Assembly: GCA_021808285.1 (NCBI GenBank)
Contig: JAKBBV010000029.1
Coordinates: 1 to 33,844 of the forward strand
Direction: 5' to 3'
DNA: 33,844 nucleotides
Source: Pseudomonadota bacterium
GTDB lineage: Bacteria; Pseudomonadota; Alphaproteobacteria; Caulobacterales; Caulobacteraceae
In this document: positions 8,190 to 15,943 of the stretch, piece by piece
Layout: each line of letters begins with the position of its first letter
Numbering within the stretch: the first letter of the stretch is position 1
Notes under the pieces: model-generated
Told to the model about the DNA's origin: nothing
Seen by the model: the letters and a program-made list of their open reading frames with translations, nothing else
Databases searched by the model: none
Translations under genes and position numbers: made by a program

Positions 8190-8935
8190 TCCACGGCGGT
8201 CGACCGCGCACCCAATCCGGCTGAAACCGGCGCCAAGGCGGGCCTCAGCTGTGTCCCCGAGCGCGCCGGATTGACCCGAGGGCGAAGTGCGAAGGTCTGC
8301 TTCACGGCCTCTATCAAGATCACGCCGGAAAAGCCCGGCCAAAATCGAGCGCCCAAATGCTCCAGTCCGTCGGCCCAGTGGGCGACAGCGGCAAATGGCG
8401 GCGCGTAGAGCGCCCGGGTCCAACCCAGGGGGGTAAGCTGTGCGTCCTGGAACAGGCGCTCAATCTGCTTACGGAGAAAGGGTCTTCCGTGGCCGAAGGG
8501 AGTTGTGTCAGCGAGGGCCCAGGCGCTTCGCCTCTCAGTCACCACCATGATGATCCGTCCAGAAGGCGCCAGAATGCGGGTCAATTCATGGAAAAGGGCC
8601 AAGGGGTCATCGCTCTCCTCCACCGCATGGACCGCGAGAATCCGATCGAAGAAGGCGTTGGGGAAAGGCAGCCGAGTCTCCGTGGTCAGACAGACGCGAT
8701 TTCGACAGCCTCGCGGCCAGGCCTCGGCGCCCTGCGCGTGGGGCATCGCCGCAATCCGTCGTCGCGCCGCGAAGTCGATTGAGTCCAGAAACGGTGTTGC
8801 GTAGCCGAAGGCCAGGACATCCAGACCGGAGAGGTCGCTCCACACCTCCTCAATCTTCTGCGCCACCAACCTTCGGGCCGCCTGGCCAAGATCGGAGGCA
8901 TAAAAGGTGCGCAGGTCGAAAACGGATTGACGCAT
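8180..8935 (-). CDS. SAM-dependent methyltransferase domain protein, substrate unknown
   Basis: A 251-residue protein with a class I methyltransferase core. LDVLAFGYATPFLD (about 38-51) stands in the place of motif I but lacks the usual GxGxG glycines. LPFPNAFFDRILAVHAVEESDDP and the strand-5 region LAPSGRIIMVVTERRSAWA are the clearest signs, matching the type-11 methyltransferase pattern. The C-terminal 40 residues are Pro/Arg-rich and probably disordered. Because the SAM-binding loop is atypical, activity is uncertain. It is divergent from gloB (142 bp between starts) and converges on metW with a 10-bp overlap. Similar genes beside gloB occur in Caulobacterales as far as I recall. No substrate can be inferred. 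Confidence 0.75.
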   Translation of the reverse strand: MRQSVFDLRTFYASDLGQAARRLVAQKIEEVWSDLSGLDVLAFGYATPFLDSIDFAARRRIAAMPHAQGAEAWPRGCRNRVCLTTETRLPFPNAFFDRILAVHAVEESDDPLALFHELTRILAPSGRIIMVVTERRSAWALADTTPFGHGRPFLRKQIERLFQDAQLTPLGWTRALYAPPFAAVAHWADGLEHLGARFWPGFSGVILIEAVKQTFALRPRVNPARSGTQLRPALAPVSAGLGARSTAVDQR

Positions 8936-9077
8936 GGCGTTAGCGATCTGAGGCCTCCCTCGGGGCTAATCAAGAGCAGGGTCTCAAGCGGCGAGATGAA
9001 ACGCTATCGCAGGCCGGGGGAATAATGGCTCATGGCTCCCGGCGGTGCTAGTTTGCCGAATGCAGGAGGAGACGTTC

Positions 9078-9827
9078 ATGGCCTTGGATGTGCGGCAGTT
9101 TCCCTGCCTGTCGGATAATTATGGCTTCATCGTCCGCGATGAGGCGAGCGGACGCACGGCCTGCGTCGACACGCCGGACGCTGAGGCTATCCTCGCTGCC
9201 CTGTCAGCCGCCGGCTGGGGCCTCGACCTGGTTCTGAACACCCACTGGCACCCGGATCACGCCGGCGGCAATCGTGCGGTTCAGGCGGCGACTGGCGCCC
9301 GAATTGTAGGTCCGGAAGAAGTCCTGCGCATCGCCCCACTGGATCAGGCGGTCAAGGGCGGTGACGAGATCAGGCTTGGCGATACCAGAATTCAGGTCAT
9401 CGACTGCAGCGGTCACACCTTGGGCCACGTTGCCTATCACGCACCGGAGGCGAACATGGCCTTCGTCGGCGACACCCTTTTCGCAATGGGCTGCGGCCGC
9501 CTTTTTGAGGGAGAACCCGCTCAAATGTGGGCGAGTCTCCAGCGCCTTGCCGCCCTCCCTGAGCAGACGATCATCTTCTGCGCCCACGAGTACACCGAAT
9601 CCAACGTGCGCTTCGCCCTCAGCCTCGACTCCGACCCAGCGGTTGCGGAGCGAGCGCAGATCGTGTTCGAAGCCCGCCGCAAGGGCGAACCCACTGTGCC
9701 GACCACGATTGCGCGCGAGCGGGCCACCAATCCCTTCCTCCGAGCGCCTCTCCTTATGCCTGACGCGCCAGATCCGGTCACCGCCTTCGCCCAAGTCCGC
9801 TCCGCAAAGGACGAGTTCAAGGGGTGA
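9078..9827 (+). CDS. gloB: Hydroxyacylglutathione hydrolase (glyoxalase II)
   Basis: Glyoxalase II hydrolyses S-D-lactoylglutathione to lactate and glutathione, the second step of methylglyoxal detoxification in the cytosol. The 249-residue protein has the metallo-beta-lactamase fold with binuclear metal ligands: THWHPDH (55-61; H56, H58, D60, H61), a later His in CSGHTLGHV, Asp in FVGDTLFAMGCGRLFEG, and His in FCAHEYTESNVRF. The C-terminal glutathione-binding helical region is present (RKGEPTVPTTI...TNPFLR). I chose ATG 9078 because AGGAGGA at 9064-9070 lies seven bases upstream and MALDVRQFPCLSDNYG aligns with family N-termini. An in-frame start at 9045 would add 11 unneeded residues. Confidence 0.95.
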   Translation: MALDVRQFPCLSDNYGFIVRDEASGRTACVDTPDAEAILAALSAAGWGLDLVLNTHWHPDHAGGNRAVQAATGARIVGPEEVLRIAPLDQAVKGGDEIRLGDTRIQVIDCSGHTLGHVAYHAPEANMAFVGDTLFAMGCGRLFEGEPAQMWASLQRLAALPEQTIIFCAHEYTESNVRFALSLDSDPAVAERAQIVFEARRKGEPTVPTTIARERATNPFLRAPLLMPDAPDPVTAFAQVRSAKDEFKG

Positions 9828-9836
9828 GGGGCCGCA

Positions 9837-10604
9837 TCAATGTCGGCGTAGGGCTTGCTCGATCTTCAGGGAGGAGGGGCGACCAAAGAGACCTTCCTGA
9901 GGGGCCACGGTGACGAGCACAGTTCCGCCACGCAGACTGGCCCCCGCTGTGCGACCTTGGATGATGTTGACCCGCGTCACGCGCCGCAGAAGCGACCTGT
10001 CCCGGGGGTGCGAGGCCAAGGTCATAATGGCCTCACTCGTCACCAAGGCGGCATCGGCCATCACCCCATCAGATCCAGCGTCCGCATCAATGGCGGTATA
10101 GCCGATAGCGTGCTGGGCGGCTCGGCCGGAGCGCAGGCTGGCTATGGCCAGACGTTGATACAATCCGACCGGACCTAGGGTGGCGAGACGCAAGGGCGAG
10201 CAGGGCCCCTCGACTGTGGCCGCCGCTCCCTGAGGCAGACGGGGGGTGAACACAGTGACGCCGCCGAACTTGGTGACCCGAAGCATGGGCTGCCGCAGAT
10301 CGTTATAGTAGATGAGATCCCCGCGTGGTCCACGGGAAACGGTCAGGGCCCAGACCTCAGGGTTATCCTCGAACTTCAGCAATGGATGCCCGCCAGTAAG
10401 GTCGAGCACAAAGTCCCCGCCGGAGTCGATGATATAGCGGGCCGAGGGCGGCTGCCGCTCCTCCCCCTCCATATGAGAGGTAAAGACGTGGCGCAGCCAG
10501 GACGGGCCCGCCGCCCAGGCGAAGCTCGCGGCGGCGAGGGCGGCGATCATCGGGGCGAGCGCGGTCGCACCCCGACGCCATTTCGTCCATGCGGCCCTGG
10601 CCAT
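9837..10604 (-). CDS. Secreted or membrane-anchored protein, possibly DUF4908 family
   Basis: A 255-residue protein with a positively charged N-terminus, a hydrophobic segment (about residues 15-31, ending FAWAAG) that looks like a signal peptide or anchor, and a periplasmic remainder. It contains DFVLDLTGGHPLLKFEDNPEVWAL, YYNDLRQPMLRVTKFGGVTVFTP and a helical C-terminal half. I associate this pattern with the DUF4908 family of Caulobacterales, but only tentatively and from memory. No catalytic motif is visible. AAGG sits eight bases before the ATG at 10604 and only two before the ATG at 10610, so I favour 10604. It ends 9 bp from the convergent gloB. Function unknown. Confidence 0.65.
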   Translation of the reverse strand: MARAAWTKWRRGATALAPMIAALAAASFAWAAGPSWLRHVFTSHMEGEERQPPSARYIIDSGGDFVLDLTGGHPLLKFEDNPEVWALTVSRGPRGDLIYYNDLRQPMLRVTKFGGVTVFTPRLPQGAAATVEGPCSPLRLATLGPVGLYQRLAIASLRSGRAAQHAIGYTAIDADAGSDGVMADAALVTSEAIMTLASHPRDRSLLRRVTRVNIIQGRTAGASLRGGTVLVTVAPQEGLFGRPSSLKIEQALRRH

Positions 10605-10680
10605 GACCATTGCCTTGCCCGCCGATCACGGCCGATTTTGGACCGAAGCTCGAAGCCGAAATCCCCGCCGTCAGATCCAA

Positions 10681-11406
10681 TCACCCTGTGATGTATTGGC
10701 CACCATTCACAGTCAGCGTGGCTCCGGTGATGAAGCCTGCATCCTCGGCCGCGAGGAAGGCCACGCAGCGGGCGATCTCATCGGCCATCCCCAAACGCCC
10801 GACAGGGATGCCCGAGACAATCTGATCAAGCACGGTCTTCGGCACGGCGGCGACCATTTCCGTATCAATATAGCCGGGCGCGATCGCATTGACCGTGATG
10901 CCCTTCTTGGCGTTCTCCTGGGCGAGAGCCTTGGTGAACCCGATCATCCCGGCCTTGGCCGCCGAGTAGTTCGCCTGACCGACCTGGCCTTTCTGGCCGT
11001 TGATCGAGCTTATGTTGATGATGCGCCCGTAATTGCGTTCTCGCATCCCTTCGATGACATTACGGCACATGTTGAAAATCGAGGCCAGATTCACGTGGAT
11101 AACATCGTTCCACTGAGTCTCCGTCATGCGGTGAAGAACCGCATCACGCGTGATCCCCGCATTGTTCACGAGAACGTCGATCGGCCCCAATTCCCGCTCC
11201 GCTCTGGCGACCGCTGAGGCGCAGTCCGCGAAGGACGACACATTGCCTTTGACCACAAGTACGCCAAGTTCGTCCGCGCAGGCCTGGGCAGCGACCTCGT
11301 TACCAGCATATCCGGCGGCCACCCGATAGCCGGCGGCCTTGAGCCGCGCGCTGATCGCCCGACCTATCCCCCTCGTGCCGCCCGTCACAAACGCCACTCT
11401 ACTCAT
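10681..11406 (-). CDS. phaB: Acetoacetyl-CoA reductase (PhaB/PhbB)
   Basis: This NADPH-dependent reductase converts acetoacetyl-CoA to (R)-3-hydroxybutyryl-CoA for polyhydroxyalkanoate synthesis. The 241-residue short-chain dehydrogenase has the cofactor motif TGGTRGIG (8-15), NNAG (81-84), Ser in NISSINGQKGQ (133-134), and catalytic Y147 and K151 in YSAAK. The segments NISSINGQKGQVGQANYSAAK and IPVGRLGMADEIA are characteristic of PhaB rather than the fatty-acid enzyme FabG. GGAGGAG lies about nine bases before the ATG. It is 124 bp downstream of phaA on the same strand and is probably co-transcribed. No PHA synthase (phaC) is present here. Confidence 0.93.
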   Translation of the reverse strand: MSRVAFVTGGTRGIGRAISARLKAAGYRVAAGYAGNEVAAQACADELGVLVVKGNVSSFADCASAVARAERELGPIDVLVNNAGITRDAVLHRMTETQWNDVIHVNLASIFNMCRNVIEGMRERNYGRIINISSINGQKGQVGQANYSAAKAGMIGFTKALAQENAKKGITVNAIAPGYIDTEMVAAVPKTVLDQIVSGIPVGRLGMADEIARCVAFLAAEDAGFITGATLTVNGGQYITG

Positions 11407-11530
11407 CGCGCTGGCTCCTCCGCATCCTACGCCGTCGATCCGGACCTTCGGCTCGGTCGTCAGTCTTGAGAGGCCAGTTGGGCCGTGTCGCGGTCTTCAA
11501 GTCAAGGCGAAGGCCGGGTCTCGCCGCAGG

Positions 11531-12706
11531 TCAGGGGGCCTCAACGCACATGGCCACGCCCATGCCGCCGCCGACGCACAGAGTCGCGAGGCCCTTGGCC
11601 GCTCCGCGGCGCCCCATCTCATGCAGCAGGGTCGTCAGAATTCGCGCGCCGGAGGCTCCGATCGGGTGTCCAATGGCGATGGCGCCGCCATTAACATTGA
11701 CCTTCGCCGGATCCAGACCCAGCTCGCGGATCACGGCCAGAGACTGCGCCGCGAAAGCTTCATTCGACTCGATGAGGTCCAGATCCGCGACCTTCCAGCC
11801 CGCCTTCTCCAGCGCTTTTCGGCTCGCAGGAATGGGGCCCGTTCCCATGATTTCCGGCTCGACCCCGGCGTGCGCCCAAGAGGCGATCCGCGCCAGTGGT
11901 TTCAAGCCGCGCCGCCTCGCCTCCTCCTCCGTCATCAGAGTCAGAGCGGCGGCGCCATCATTAAGGCCGGATGCGTTGGCGGCGGTGACCGTTCCATCCT
12001 TGGTAAAGGCGGGACGCAGGCCGCTCACGCTCTCATAGGTCGCGCCAATCCGGATATACTCATCCTTGTCGATGATGGTGTCGCCCTTTCGGCCCCGAAC
12101 TGTGACCGGAGCAATCTCGGCCGTGAACCGACCCGACCCCTGCGCCGCCTCGGCCCTGTTCTGCGAGTTGACCGCGAAACGATCCTGCTCCTCGCGGGTA
12201 ATCTGCCAACGCGCGGCGATATTTTCAGCGGTCTGGCCCATATGGTAGCCGTGGAAGGCATCCCACAGCCCATCCTTGATCATTGTGTCGACGAAGCCCA
12301 GGTCGCCCATCTTGTGGCCGGAGCGGAGATGTGCGGCATGTGGCGCCTGGCTCATGCTCTCCTGACCGCCGGCGATGACGATGTCGGCGTCACCCTGTAG
12401 GATCTGTTGCGCCGCGAGCGCCACGGCGCGAAGCCCGGAACCGCATAACTGATTGAGGCTCCAGGCAGGGCTCTCCACGGGAACACCGGCATTTACCGCA
12501 GCTTGGCGCGCCGGTCCCTGACCCGCGCCGGCCTGCAACACGTGGCCAAGAACCACCTCGTCCACATCGGCGGCCTCAATCCCGGCCCGGGAGATCGCTG
12601 CTTCGATGGCTGTCTTGCCGAGTTCATGCGCGGCCAGCCCCGCGAAAGCGCCGTTGAAGCTGCCGACGGGAGTGCGGACGGCGGAGACGATGACGACATC
12701 GGACAT
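11531..12706 (-). CDS. phaA: Acetyl-CoA acetyltransferase (beta-ketothiolase PhaA)
   Basis: This thiolase condenses two acetyl-CoA into acetoacetyl-CoA, the first step of polyhydroxybutyrate synthesis. The 391-residue enzyme has the acyl-accepting cysteine C88 ([12 protein letters not shown]), H347 in the [16 protein letters not shown] block and the acid/base C377 in LCVGGGMG. Length equals that of typical biosynthetic thiolases. The start [17 protein letters not shown] at 12706 fits the family, and GGGAGC lies about seven bases upstream; the frame extends to 12775 without support. It is divergent from phaR across 174 bp and upstream of phaB, giving a compact PHA precursor module with its likely regulator. 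Confidence 0.95.
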   Translation of the reverse strand: MSDVVIVSAVRTPVGSFNGAFAGLAAHELGKTAIEAAISRAGIEAADVDEVVLGHVLQAGAGQGPARQAAVNAGVPVESPAWSLNQLCGSGLRAVALAAQQILQGDADIVIAGGQESMSQAPHAAHLRSGHKMGDLGFVDTMIKDGLWDAFHGYHMGQTAENIAARWQITREEQDRFAVNSQNRAEAAQGSGRFTAEIAPVTVRGRKGDTIIDKDEYIRIGATYESVSGLRPAFTKDGTVTAANASGLNDGAAALTLMTEEEARRRGLKPLARIASWAHAGVEPEIMGTGPIPASRKALEKAGWKVADLDLIESNEAFAAQSLAVIRELGLDPAKVNVNGGAIAIGHPIGASGARILTTLLHEMGRRGAAKGLATLCVGGGMGVAMCVEAP

Positions 12707-12716
12707 GGAAATGCTC

Positions 12717-12844
12717 CCATAAATCACCACCAGCCAGGCAGCGGACCTCAGTCCTAGCACAGCCTGGCGGCGCACGGCGCCCCCAAGCGCGCCGCGTCGG
12801 GCGCGTCACACTCTGGCGCCCCATGCCGCGATGCGCCATAAATC
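12717..12844. promoter_or_regulatory. Divergent phaA/phaR promoter region with a 9-bp direct repeat
   Basis: CCATAAATC occurs twice in the 174 bp between the two starts, at 12717-12725 (11 bp from the phaA start) and 12836-12844 (36 bp from the phaR start). These are the only A+T-rich spots in the interval. They may be -10-like elements or sites for a shared regulator such as PhaR. I did not find a CTGC-N-GCAG type site, reported for PhaR in some alphaproteobacteria. Confidence 0.3.
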
Positions 12845-12880
12845 GCGCGAGACTTTCGCCCTGAACGATCAAGGATGCCG

Positions 12881-13477
12881 ATGTCGAGTGAATCCACGCA
12901 CGCCCCGTCAGGCGCCCGCGATAAGGTGATCATCCAGAAATACGCCAACCGGCGCCTCTATAATAAGGCGACCAGTAGCTACATCACATTGGATGATCTT
13001 GCCCGGATGGTGAAGGAGGGCGTGGATTTCGAGGTCCGAGACGCCAAGAGCGGAGAGGACATCACCCGAAAAGTGCTCACCCAGATTATCTTCGAGGAGG
13101 AGACCCACGGGCAGAACCTGCTCCCGATACAGTTTCTCCGCCAACTCATCGGCTTCTATGGCGACCGGATGCAGGCCTTTTTGCCGAGCTTCCTGGAGCT
13201 GTCGCTGGACAGCTTCATCCGCCAGCAGGAACGGATTCGGACCCAGCTTTCCTCCGTGTCTCCAAGCGGCATGGGGATGTTCGACGAGCAGATCAGACAG
13301 AACATGGCGCTCTTCGACCGAGCGATGAAGATGTTCACTCCCTTCGCCTATCGGCCGGAGGAGGCTGCCGCCCCGGTCAAACCCGCGCCGTCGGAGGCGC
13401 CCGACGCCATCGCCGAATTGCGCGAACAGATGGCCGCACTGCAGAAGCAGTTGGCGGAGATGAACCGGAAGGCCTGA
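12881..13477 (+). CDS. phaR: Polyhydroxyalkanoate synthesis regulator PhaR
   Basis: PhaR binds DNA and PHA granules and represses phasin and other PHA genes when polymer is absent. This 198-residue protein opens with the family's DNA-binding domain (IIQKYANRRLYNKATSSYITLDDLARM, about 17-43, then DFEVRDAKSGEDITRKVLTQIIFEEE). The PHB-accumulation domain follows (LPIQFLRQLIGFYGDRMQAFLPSFLELSLD), then a long helix. The C-terminus is a Pro/Ala linker and a short coiled coil (IAELREQMAALQKQLAEM), as often seen. AAGGA at 12871-12875 favours ATG 12881 over the ATG at 12875. It is divergent from phaAB, consistent with local control. Confidence 0.93.
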   Translation: MSSESTHAPSGARDKVIIQKYANRRLYNKATSSYITLDDLARMVKEGVDFEVRDAKSGEDITRKVLTQIIFEEETHGQNLLPIQFLRQLIGFYGDRMQAFLPSFLELSLDSFIRQQERIRTQLSSVSPSGMGMFDEQIRQNMALFDRAMKMFTPFAYRPEEAAAPVKPAPSEAPDAIAELREQMAALQKQLAEMNRKA

Positions 13478-13504
13478 ATGGGACGGCCTGAGTGGGACGG
13501 CCTG
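13471..13504. repeat. Short 14-bp tandem repeat spanning the phaR stop codon
   Basis: The unit GGCCTGARTGGGAC is present twice (13471 and 13485), followed by a third partial GGCCTG at 13499. The TGA stop of phaR lies in the first copy, and the same TGA recurs 14 bp later. It looks like replication slippage with no effect on the protein. Confidence 0.7.
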
Positions 13505-13526
13505 GGCCGCTGGGCGACGATCCCGA

Positions 13527-14309
13527 TCAGAAGATCGAGTAGCCGCCGTCGATGACGAAGCAGTCGCCGGAATGGTAAGTCGATGCGTCTGACGTCAGGT
13601 AGACCGCAATGCCGCCAAAGTCGGCGGGCTCGCCCCAGCGCCGGGCGGGAACTCGCGGGATGACCTTTTCGGCGAAGGCGGGGGAGGACTGGGCGCCGGC
13701 GGTCATGTCGGTCGCGATCCAGCCAGGCAGGATGGCGTTCGCCCGAACCCCATAGCGGGCATGTTCTACGGCGATGGCGCGCATCATGGAGATGACGCCG
13801 CCCTTGGTGGCGGCATAAGCTTCGTTGCGGGCGGCGCCTTCGATGGCCGCCAGTGAAGCCGTGACCATGATTGACCCGCCGGCATCGCCGCCCTCGGCGC
13901 GCGCAACCATGTGCTTGCATGCCTCTCGACAGGTAAAGAAGGCCCCATCGAGGTTCACGGACAGCACCCTGCGCCAAATCTCCAGACTCATGTCCGAAAA
14001 GGACGGCGCGCCGCCGCCGATACCGGCATTTGCGATCACAGAATCCACGCGCCCCAGAACGGCGACAGCCTGAGCCATGGCGGCGACGACGGCGCTTTCA
14101 TCGGCCACATCGACTGTCTGAGCCAGAACCCTACCCCCGTAGGCCTCAAGCCGGGTCTTGGCCTCGTCGTTGAACCTTGGATTGGACCCCCAGAACGCCA
14201 CATCGGCGCCGGCCTGGGCGAGCGCTTCGGCCATGCCAAGGCCGATCCCTCGATTGCCGCCGGTCACCAGGGCCACCTTGCCGCTCAGATTAAAGGGTTC
14301 GAAGGCCAT
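13527..14309 (-). CDS. SDR family oxidoreductase, substrate unknown
   Basis: A 260-residue classical short-chain dehydrogenase. The cofactor loop is TGGNRGIG (16-23), with IANAG (92-96), catalytic S152, Y165 and K169 (YAATK), and the C-terminal SGDCFVIDGGYSIF. It resembles gluconate/2-deoxygluconate-type and 3-oxoacyl-type SDRs, but the substrate cannot be assigned. No Asp/Arg pattern after strand 2 clearly decides between NAD and NADP (FWGSNPRF follows strand 2, which hints at NADP). It converges on phaR with 49 bp between stops. A further 224 bp separates its start from the next upstream gene, so it is probably its own unit. Confidence 0.88.
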   Translation of the reverse strand: MAFEPFNLSGKVALVTGGNRGIGLGMAEALAQAGADVAFWGSNPRFNDEAKTRLEAYGGRVLAQTVDVADESAVVAAMAQAVAVLGRVDSVIANAGIGGGAPSFSDMSLEIWRRVLSVNLDGAFFTCREACKHMVARAEGGDAGGSIMVTASLAAIEGAARNEAYAATKGGVISMMRAIAVEHARYGVRANAILPGWIATDMTAGAQSSPAFAEKVIPRVPARRWGEPADFGGIAVYLTSDASTYHSGDCFVIDGGYSIF

Positions 14310-14533
14310 GCGCGTCTCCCAGACTGAATTCTAAGCTGGACTCCAAGACCCAACCCTGCCCGCACCGAATTGCGCACTGGCATGCTGTGTCCCGGTCCGT
14401 TTTCAGCGGCGCCTCGGTCCCATCAGGAGTTTCCCCTCGGAGGCTCCGTGTAACTGATCGTGTTCCTGTCACCGAAGGCGCCTGCCCGGGCGTCCGTCAA
14501 GACGCAGAACGGCGGGCGGTTTGTGAACACGCC
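14310..14533. other. Intergenic region, no gene recognised
   Basis: These 224 bp lie between the SDR start and the stop of the upstream flavoprotein gene, both on the - strand. Short open frames here lack ribosome-binding sites and family resemblance. There is one small inverted repeat (CGGAG/CTCCG near 14439-14449). It presumably holds the SDR promoter, but I cannot point to one with confidence. Confidence 0.4.
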
Positions 14534-15934
14534 TCAAAAGAGGACCCGCGGGTTCATGAGACGGCGAGGATCGAGAGCGCGTCTGACGGCCTCAAGAGCG
14601 TGAACTTCGGACGGATCCTTGTAGGCGCGGGCGGCGTCAGACTTGAGTACGCCCAGCCCATGTTCCGCGCTGATCGAACCCTCTATCGCAACAACAAGAT
14701 CATAGACGATACGGCTCGCCTCCTCACGCGCCGCAAGATGGGCGTTCCAGTCGCCGCCGATCGGAGGAAGAACGTCAAAATGAATGTTGCCATCTCCCAC
14801 ATGCCCGAACGCGTCTATCTGGACTCCCGGGTAGCGGGCCTGGAGCGCCTCCGACGCCGTCTCGACGAACTCCGCAATCCGCGAAACCGGCGTCGCTACG
14901 TCGTGCTTCCAGACTGGCCCCTCACCCTTCTGCGCCTCCGATTGGCCCTCACGGAGCGCCCAGAGAGCCTTAGCCTGGCTCTCGCTCGCGGCGATCACGG
15001 CGTCAGAGACCAGTCCCCTGTCGAAAGCTTCGGTCAGCAGGGTCTCAATCATCAAAGGTGCGGCTGCAGTTCGCGCCGTAGCGACTTCTATCAGAACGTA
15101 CCAGGGTGGGCAGTCCCGAAGCGGCTCCGGCGCGCCCCGCCGCCTCACCGCGAGGGCGATCCCCAGACGGCCGATAAGCTCGAAGGCCTCCAGATCCTCG
15201 CCCACAATATCGCGGGTGAGAGTCAGCAGGTTCACCGCCGCCTGAGGGCTGGCAACCCCCACCATAGCGACGGCGCGCGACGCCAGAGATGGGGTGAGTT
15301 TCAATGAAGCCGCCGTGACAAGACCTAGAGTTCCCTCGGCGCCAATCAGGAGCTGCTTGAGATCGTAGCCGGTATTGTCCTTGCGCAAGCGTCGAAGCCC
15401 GCGCCAAATCTCGCCGTTGGGCAGCACGGCCTCCAGTCCGAGGACGAGGTGGCGCATCGTCCCGTAGCGGAGCACGGCCGTACCTCCGGCATTGGTGGAC
15501 ACAAGCCCGCCGATCGTCGCTGAACCGGCCGAGGCCAGATCGAGGGGAAATCGCCTGCCGACTGCCGCCGAGGCATCTTGCACGGCGGCCAGTGTCGCTC
15601 CCGCTTCCGCCACGAGGACGTCATCGGCGAGATTCACCTCGCGGATCGCCGAAAGGCGTTCCGTCGAGATCAGCACCTCACCCTGAGGGATCTGACCTCC
15701 GACAAGTCCGGTGTTGCCCCCCTGCGGCGTCATGGGAAGTCCCGCCTCGACGCAAATCTGGACTGTCCGGGCCGCCTCTTCGGTGGTGCTGGGAAGAGCG
15801 AGAAAGGGGGTCTGGCCGCGCCAGCGATCGCGCCACTCGCTCAGCTTCGGCGACACACGATCCGGATCGCGACTGAAGCCCTTGGGCCCGAGCACCGACT
15901 CCAGACGACGCCAGACGGCTCCATGGTCCACCAT
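14534..15934 (-). CDS. FAD-binding oxidoreductase, D-2-hydroxyglutarate/glycolate dehydrogenase type
   Basis: A 466-residue flavoprotein of the vanillyl-alcohol-oxidase/GlcD class, which oxidises D-2-hydroxyacids and passes electrons to a carrier. The PCMH FAD-binding domain is N-terminal: PQGGNTGLVGG (about 69-79) is the pyrophosphate-binding loop, and LASAGSATIGGLVSTNAGG follows. The C-terminal FAD-oxidase domain carries the HVGDGNIHFDVLP metal-binding segment and EHGLGVLK near the active site, as in D-2-hydroxyglutarate dehydrogenases. Length matches that subfamily. In serA-type contexts this enzyme removes D-2-hydroxyglutarate, but no serine gene is nearby, so the substrate is inferred only from motifs. 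It follows tsaC on the same strand after 9 bp, so the two are probably co-transcribed. Confidence 0.88.
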   Translation of the reverse strand: MVDHGAVWRRLESVLGPKGFSRDPDRVSPKLSEWRDRWRGQTPFLALPSTTEEAARTVQICVEAGLPMTPQGGNTGLVGGQIPQGEVLISTERLSAIREVNLADDVLVAEAGATLAAVQDASAAVGRRFPLDLASAGSATIGGLVSTNAGGTAVLRYGTMRHLVLGLEAVLPNGEIWRGLRRLRKDNTGYDLKQLLIGAEGTLGLVTAASLKLTPSLASRAVAMVGVASPQAAVNLLTLTRDIVGEDLEAFELIGRLGIALAVRRRGAPEPLRDCPPWYVLIEVATARTAAAPLMIETLLTEAFDRGLVSDAVIAASESQAKALWALREGQSEAQKGEGPVWKHDVATPVSRIAEFVETASEALQARYPGVQIDAFGHVGDGNIHFDVLPPIGGDWNAHLAAREEASRIVYDLVVAIEGSISAEHGLGVLKSDAARAYKDPSEVHALEAVRRALDPRRLMNPRVLF

Positions 15935-15943
15935 GCCTCAGAC

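Noticed and set aside
11339-12400. 353-residue + frame opposite phaA/phaB
   Set aside because: It is antisense to two well-identified genes and has the composition expected of a high-G+C shadow.
14339-14343. GANTC sites (possible CcrM methylation sites) in several intergenic regions
   Set aside because: GANTC is expected often by chance, and none is placed in a way that suggests cell-cycle control without expression data.
14387-15307. 306-residue + frame opposite the flavoprotein gene
   Set aside because: Shadow of the D-2-hydroxyacid dehydrogenase gene; Arg-rich and without recognisable domains.
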